Assembly: GCA_002773975.1 (NCBI GenBank)
Contig: PEZR01000164.1
Span: 742 to 8,785 of the forward strand
Source of the DNA: Bdellovibrio sp. CG10_big_fil_rev_8_21_14_0_10_47_8
GTDB taxonomy: Bacteria; Bdellovibrionota; Bdellovibrionia; Bdellovibrionales; Bdellovibrionaceae
Direction: 5' to 3'
DNA: 8,044 bases
Under the pieces are notes generated by a model. It saw only the letters and a program-made list of their open reading frames with translations, was not told where the DNA came from and did no database searches. Position numbers and translations under genes: made by a program. This document shows, in pieces, positions 5,777 to 8,044 of this stretch; the first letter of the stretch is position 1, and each line of letters begins with the position of its first letter.

Positions 5777-5795
5777 GATAACTCAAGATGTTATC
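5777..5795. promoter_or_regulatory. GATAAC-N7-GTTATC dyad, possible operator
   Basis: GATAAC (5777-5782) and GTTATC (5790-5795) form a perfect 6+6 bp inverted repeat with a 7-base centre. It ends 32 bases upstream of the coiled-coil start and lies in the divergent spacer shared with the YkgJ-type gene. This size and symmetry suit a dimeric helix-turn-helix regulator. No T-tract follows, so it is not a terminator. Confidence 0.35.
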
Positions 5796-5816
5796 GTGGA
5801 CTTAGGTCGCAGGTCA

Positions 5817-5866
5817 TTAAAGATCTGTATTGGAGTTGAGTATATCCAGACTCGGCCTTGGTCTGG
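5817..5866 (+). promoter_or_regulatory. Possible weak promoter and hairpin upstream of the YkgJ-type gene
   Basis: TTAAAG (5817-5822) and TATATC (5841-5846) are 18 bases apart and could be a weak sigma-70 promoter. Overlapping its end is an inverted repeat, CCAGAC (5846-5851) with GTCTGG (5861-5866) around a 9-base loop. It would fall in the 5' leader or at the start point. No T-tract follows, so it is not a terminator. On the opposite strand TATACT (5844-5839) could be a -10 for the coiled-coil gene, but its -35 is poor. Confidence 0.25.
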
Positions 5867-5888
5867 GATGTGACATAAACTTTGGAAA

Positions 5889-6275
5889 ATGGAAGAAATG
5901 AAGAAGCCTGACAAAGACAAACCTTGGACTTGGATCAAATATCGAGATGGATTGTGTGATGGTTGCAGCTCAGGTTGTTGCACGATGCCTGTTGAAATCA
6001 AGGGGGAAGACTTGGTTCGATTGGGTTTGGTCACGATCGACGAGTTGGAAGTCAGTGCCCGAAAAGTAGCCAAGCGTTTGATCAAGGAGGGGTTTCTGAC
6101 CTCTTACCGAGAGGGAACGGGGAACTTTATGCTGAGCCAAAGACCCAATGACGATTGTTATTTTTTGGACGCGAAGACGCGATTATGCACAGTTTATGAA
6201 AAACGCCCCGGGGTTTGCCGAAAATTTCCAGAAATTGGCCCTAAACCCGGTTATTGCCCAGCGTTTAGGAAGTGA
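5889..6275 (+). CDS. YkgJ-family cysteine-cluster (putative Zn/Fe-chelating) protein
   Basis: A 128-residue cytosolic protein with the eight-cysteine layout of the YkgJ family: C23-x2-C26-x3-C30-C31 at the N-terminus (CDGCSSGCC), then Cys90, Cys100, Cys110 and Cys123. The C-terminal motif, residues 97-115, is TRLCTVYEKRPGVCRKFPE, and FPE followed by GYCP is typical. The family is annotated as metal chelating, probably Fe-S or Zn; the biochemical role is not settled. The middle (38-80) is a helical insert without cysteines. The start is uncertain: ATG 5889 has GGA only 2 bases before it, while ATG 5898 (three codons in) has similar weak support. Nothing functional is lost either way. MenB follows after 48 bases without a clear terminator, so the two may be co-transcribed. 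Confidence 0.85.
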   Translation: MEEMKKPDKDKPWTWIKYRDGLCDGCSSGCCTMPVEIKGEDLVRLGLVTIDELEVSARKVAKRLIKEGFLTSYREGTGNFMLSQRPNDDCYFLDAKTRLCTVYEKRPGVCRKFPEIGPKPGYCPAFRK

Positions 6276-6326
6276 TCTGCTGGCGAAGCCGTGGGGGCTG
6301 TGATAGTTCGTTGACAGAGGTGAATG

Positions 6327-7241
6327 ATGAAACCTGTTTCTGATTTGATGAATCCCGAGTGGTGGGTGGAAGTTACCGATTTTAAATTCGAAGACATTAC
6401 TTACCACCGAGCTCGTCATCAAGGCACGGTTCGAATTGCTTTTAACAGACCTGAAGTGCGAAATGCATTTCGACCCCAAACCGTGGATGAACTTTATCAA
6501 GCTCTTGATCATGCGCGAATGAGCCCTGATGTCGGCGTAGTGCTTTTAACAGGAAATGGTCCCTCGCCCAAGGATGCTGGCTGGGCATTTTGTTCTGGTG
6601 GTGATCAAAGAATTCGCGGCAAAGATGGTTATCAATATGCGAGCGGAGCCGGTAATGGCGCGGCGGATTCAGCCAGCCAAGCTCGTTTGGGTCGTTTGCA
6701 TATTCTCGAGGTGCAGAGGCTGATTCGTTTCATGCCCAAGATTGTGGTTGCGGTAGTTCCCGGTTGGGCTGTCGGTGGAGGTCACTCTTTGCATGTGGTT
6801 TGCGATCTGACCTTGGCCAGCAAAGAACACGCGATTTTTAAACAGACAGACCCAGATGTGGCCAGCTTTGACAGCGGATATGGCTCGGCTTACCTGGCCA
6901 GAATGGTCGGGCAAAAACGAGCCCGCGAAATTTTCTTTTTGGGTCGAAACTATTCTGCTGACGAGGCTTTTGAGATGGGTATGGTGAATGCCTCAGTTCC
7001 CCATAAAGATTTGGAAAAAGTAGCTCTCGAATGGGCTCAAGAGATGAACTCAAAATCCCCCACCGCCATGCGAATGCTGAAATTCGGCTTCAATATGATC
7101 GATGACGGCTTAGTAGGTCAGCAATTGTTCGCGGGCGAGGCCACTCGGCTTGCCTATGGAACCGAAGAGGCCAAAGAAGGCCGCGATTCTTTCTTAGAAA
7201 AGCGAGACCGAGACTTTGCCAAGTTCCCTTGGCATTATTGA
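6327..7241 (+). CDS. menB: 1,4-dihydroxy-2-naphthoyl-CoA synthase (MenB), type II
   Basis: A crotonase-fold enzyme of about 304 residues that closes the naphthoquinone ring of o-succinylbenzoyl-CoA in menaquinone (vitamin K2) synthesis; cytosolic, normally hexameric. I prefer ATG 6327 over ATG 6324 because GAGG (6317-6320) is then 6 bases away instead of 3. Residues here count from ATG 6324. FCSGGDQRIRGKDGY (89-103) and GWAVGGGHSLHVVCDLTLAS (147-166) hold the oxyanion-hole and CoA-binding elements. QTDPDVASFDSGYGSAYLAR (174-193) holds the catalytic Ser181 and Asp183. AYGTEEAKEGRDSFLEKR (277-294) holds Tyr278, and the chain ends FPWHY. Asp176 stands where E. coli-type MenB has Gly and binds bicarbonate; the Mycobacterium tuberculosis enzyme has Asp185 there. 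A constant offset of 9 links Asp176, Ser181, Asp183, Tyr278 and chain length to M. tuberculosis MenB. No other men genes are in the window. Confidence 0.96.
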   Translation: MKPVSDLMNPEWWVEVTDFKFEDITYHRARHQGTVRIAFNRPEVRNAFRPQTVDELYQALDHARMSPDVGVVLLTGNGPSPKDAGWAFCSGGDQRIRGKDGYQYASGAGNGAADSASQARLGRLHILEVQRLIRFMPKIVVAVVPGWAVGGGHSLHVVCDLTLASKEHAIFKQTDPDVASFDSGYGSAYLARMVGQKRAREIFFLGRNYSADEAFEMGMVNASVPHKDLEKVALEWAQEMNSKSPTAMRMLKFGFNMIDDGLVGQQLFAGEATRLAYGTEEAKEGRDSFLEKRDRDFAKFPWHY

Positions 7242-7286
7242 GCTGGGTATTTTGGGAGATCAACGCGCGAAAATTGAGAGAGGCCG

Positions 7287-8044
7287 CTATTTTCTAATAT
7301 AAGCCGCATCTCCCGATGTCGTCTTGACGGAAATCAGGCCCGTTCCCTGGCCAACTTGGGCCGAGAATTTAGAGCCGTCGGCGGGTGATGGGCCAAGTTC
7401 GGGATCGATGCTGGCGGAGCCACTGATCGAGTAATACTGAATCGTCACTTGAGGGTCGACATTGAACTTGAAATGACAATCTCCCGAAGTGGTTTTGAGG
7501 TCGATGATCGGTGAAGCATTGGCAATTTCTAGATCCATATCTCCGGAAATAGAAGCCCCAGACAAGCGTTTGATTGGACCCGTGATTTTCAAATCTCCGC
7601 TGACGGATTGGCTCGAGATATTTTCAATATCGCTATTTTCAATTAAAGTGTCGCCGGAAACCACTTGAACCCTCAGGCCTTTGAGATTCACTTTATGCAA
7701 CTGTATGTTTCCAGACACCGTTTTCAAAACGACTTTTTGGATATTTTTTGGGACCTCTAGCTGAATGAACCCGGAGCCGCTATCGCCTCCAAGCTGAATA
7801 AGGCTGTTGTCATTTTCAGTTTGATCGATGGTCATGGTCATTGTCAGGCCGTCGTCGCTCACAGACACAGGCGGTTTTGTCTGGTCGAATTTAGAGATCG
7901 TGCCCTTCCAGCTCATGGATAACTGATTCGAACTTGACGGCACGACTTCAATATCTGTGTACTTTCCATGAAGTTCAAATTCAGTGAGGTTCTTGGTGTC
8001 ATAGTCTTGTTTCATTGAAACTGAAACGTGTGGATTTGAAACTT
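7287..8044 (-). CDS. DUF4097-type SGD-repeat beta-solenoid protein, probably 5'-partial
   Basis: The visible protein carries repeated SGD/SGN/SGS motifs: counting from the Met at 8015, at 101, 120, 139, 157, 177, 198 and 234. Most lie 18-21 residues apart, each with a beta strand (KTVSGNIQL, QVVSGDTLI, QSVSGDLKI, ASISGDMDL, KTTSGDCHF, YSISGSASI, KTTSGDAAY). This is the DUF4097/DUF4098 pattern, a repetitive beta-helix-like domain often exported or found beside anti-sigma or membrane regulator genes. The Met codon at 8015 has no Shine-Dalgarno, and the frame stays open upstream through VSNPHVSVS to the window edge (8042). I therefore think the true start and any signal peptide lie outside the window. 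If 8015 were the start the protein would have 242 residues and no export signal. It converges on menB with 45 bases between the stops and no visible terminator. Function is unknown. Confidence 0.75.
   Translation of the reverse strand, partial: VSNPHVSVSMKQDYDTKNLTEFELHGKYTDIEVVPSSSNQLSMSWKGTISKFDQTKPPVSVSDDGLTMTMTIDQTENDNSLIQLGGDSGSGFIQLEVPKNIQKVVLKTVSGNIQLHKVNLKGLRVQVVSGDTLIENSDIENISSQSVSGDLKITGPIKRLSGASISGDMDLEIANASPIIDLKTTSGDCHFKFNVDPQVTIQYYSISGSASIDPELGPSPADGSKFSAQVGQGTGLISVKTTSGDAAYIRK

Noticed and set aside
6311..6316. TTGACA, a perfect -35 hexamer, just before menB
   Set aside because: It lies only 8-11 bases upstream of the start codons, so a promoter here would begin transcription inside the gene. 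The bases are better explained by the adjoining AGAGGTGA ribosome site.
1..8044. CRISPR arrays, tRNA genes, transposase or integrase genes
   Set aside because: No regularly spaced repeats, cloverleaf-forming segments or recombinase motifs were found on either strand.

Overview
The window has about 48% GC (judged by eye) and is densely coded on both strands. Its genes look like those of a free-living Gram-negative bacterium: signal peptides, a lipobox, a C-terminal-Phe outer-membrane barrel, FolD, an RlmI-type rRNA methyltransferase and MenB. Gene style, short 5' leaders and a sigma-28/FliA-like promoter suggest a delta-proteobacterial relative such as Bdellovibrionota. That placement is inference; no marker gene here proves it.

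Left block (1-2698, + strand): the 3' end of folD, then a TTG-started exported phytase-like esterase that overlaps folD by 4 bp, then an RlmI-type 23S rRNA m5C methyltransferase whose start lies 50 bp inside the esterase gene. The three look like one translationally coupled operon.

Middle unit (about 2769-3698, + strand): a compact transcription unit with a FliA-like promoter, a 39-residue lipoprotein, a six-cysteine Ser/Thr-rich secreted protein, and a strong intrinsic terminator. It is the least explained part of the window and the best candidate for something undescribed. If the organism is a Bdellovibrio relative, a FliA promoter would suggest attack-phase expression.

Minus-strand pair (3715-5745): an outer-membrane beta-barrel protein with its own sigma-70-type promoter and three phased GGGTAGA repeats upstream, preceded by a long cytoplasmic coiled-coil protein. 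A GATAAC-N7-GTTATC dyad lies just upstream of the coiled-coil gene.

Right block: a YkgJ-type cysteine-cluster protein and a type II (Asp-containing, Mycobacterium-like) MenB of menaquinone synthesis lie on the + strand. Converging on them is a DUF4097-type SGD-repeat solenoid protein whose reading frame runs off the right edge.

No tRNA, rRNA, CRISPR array, insertion sequence or phage feature was seen.
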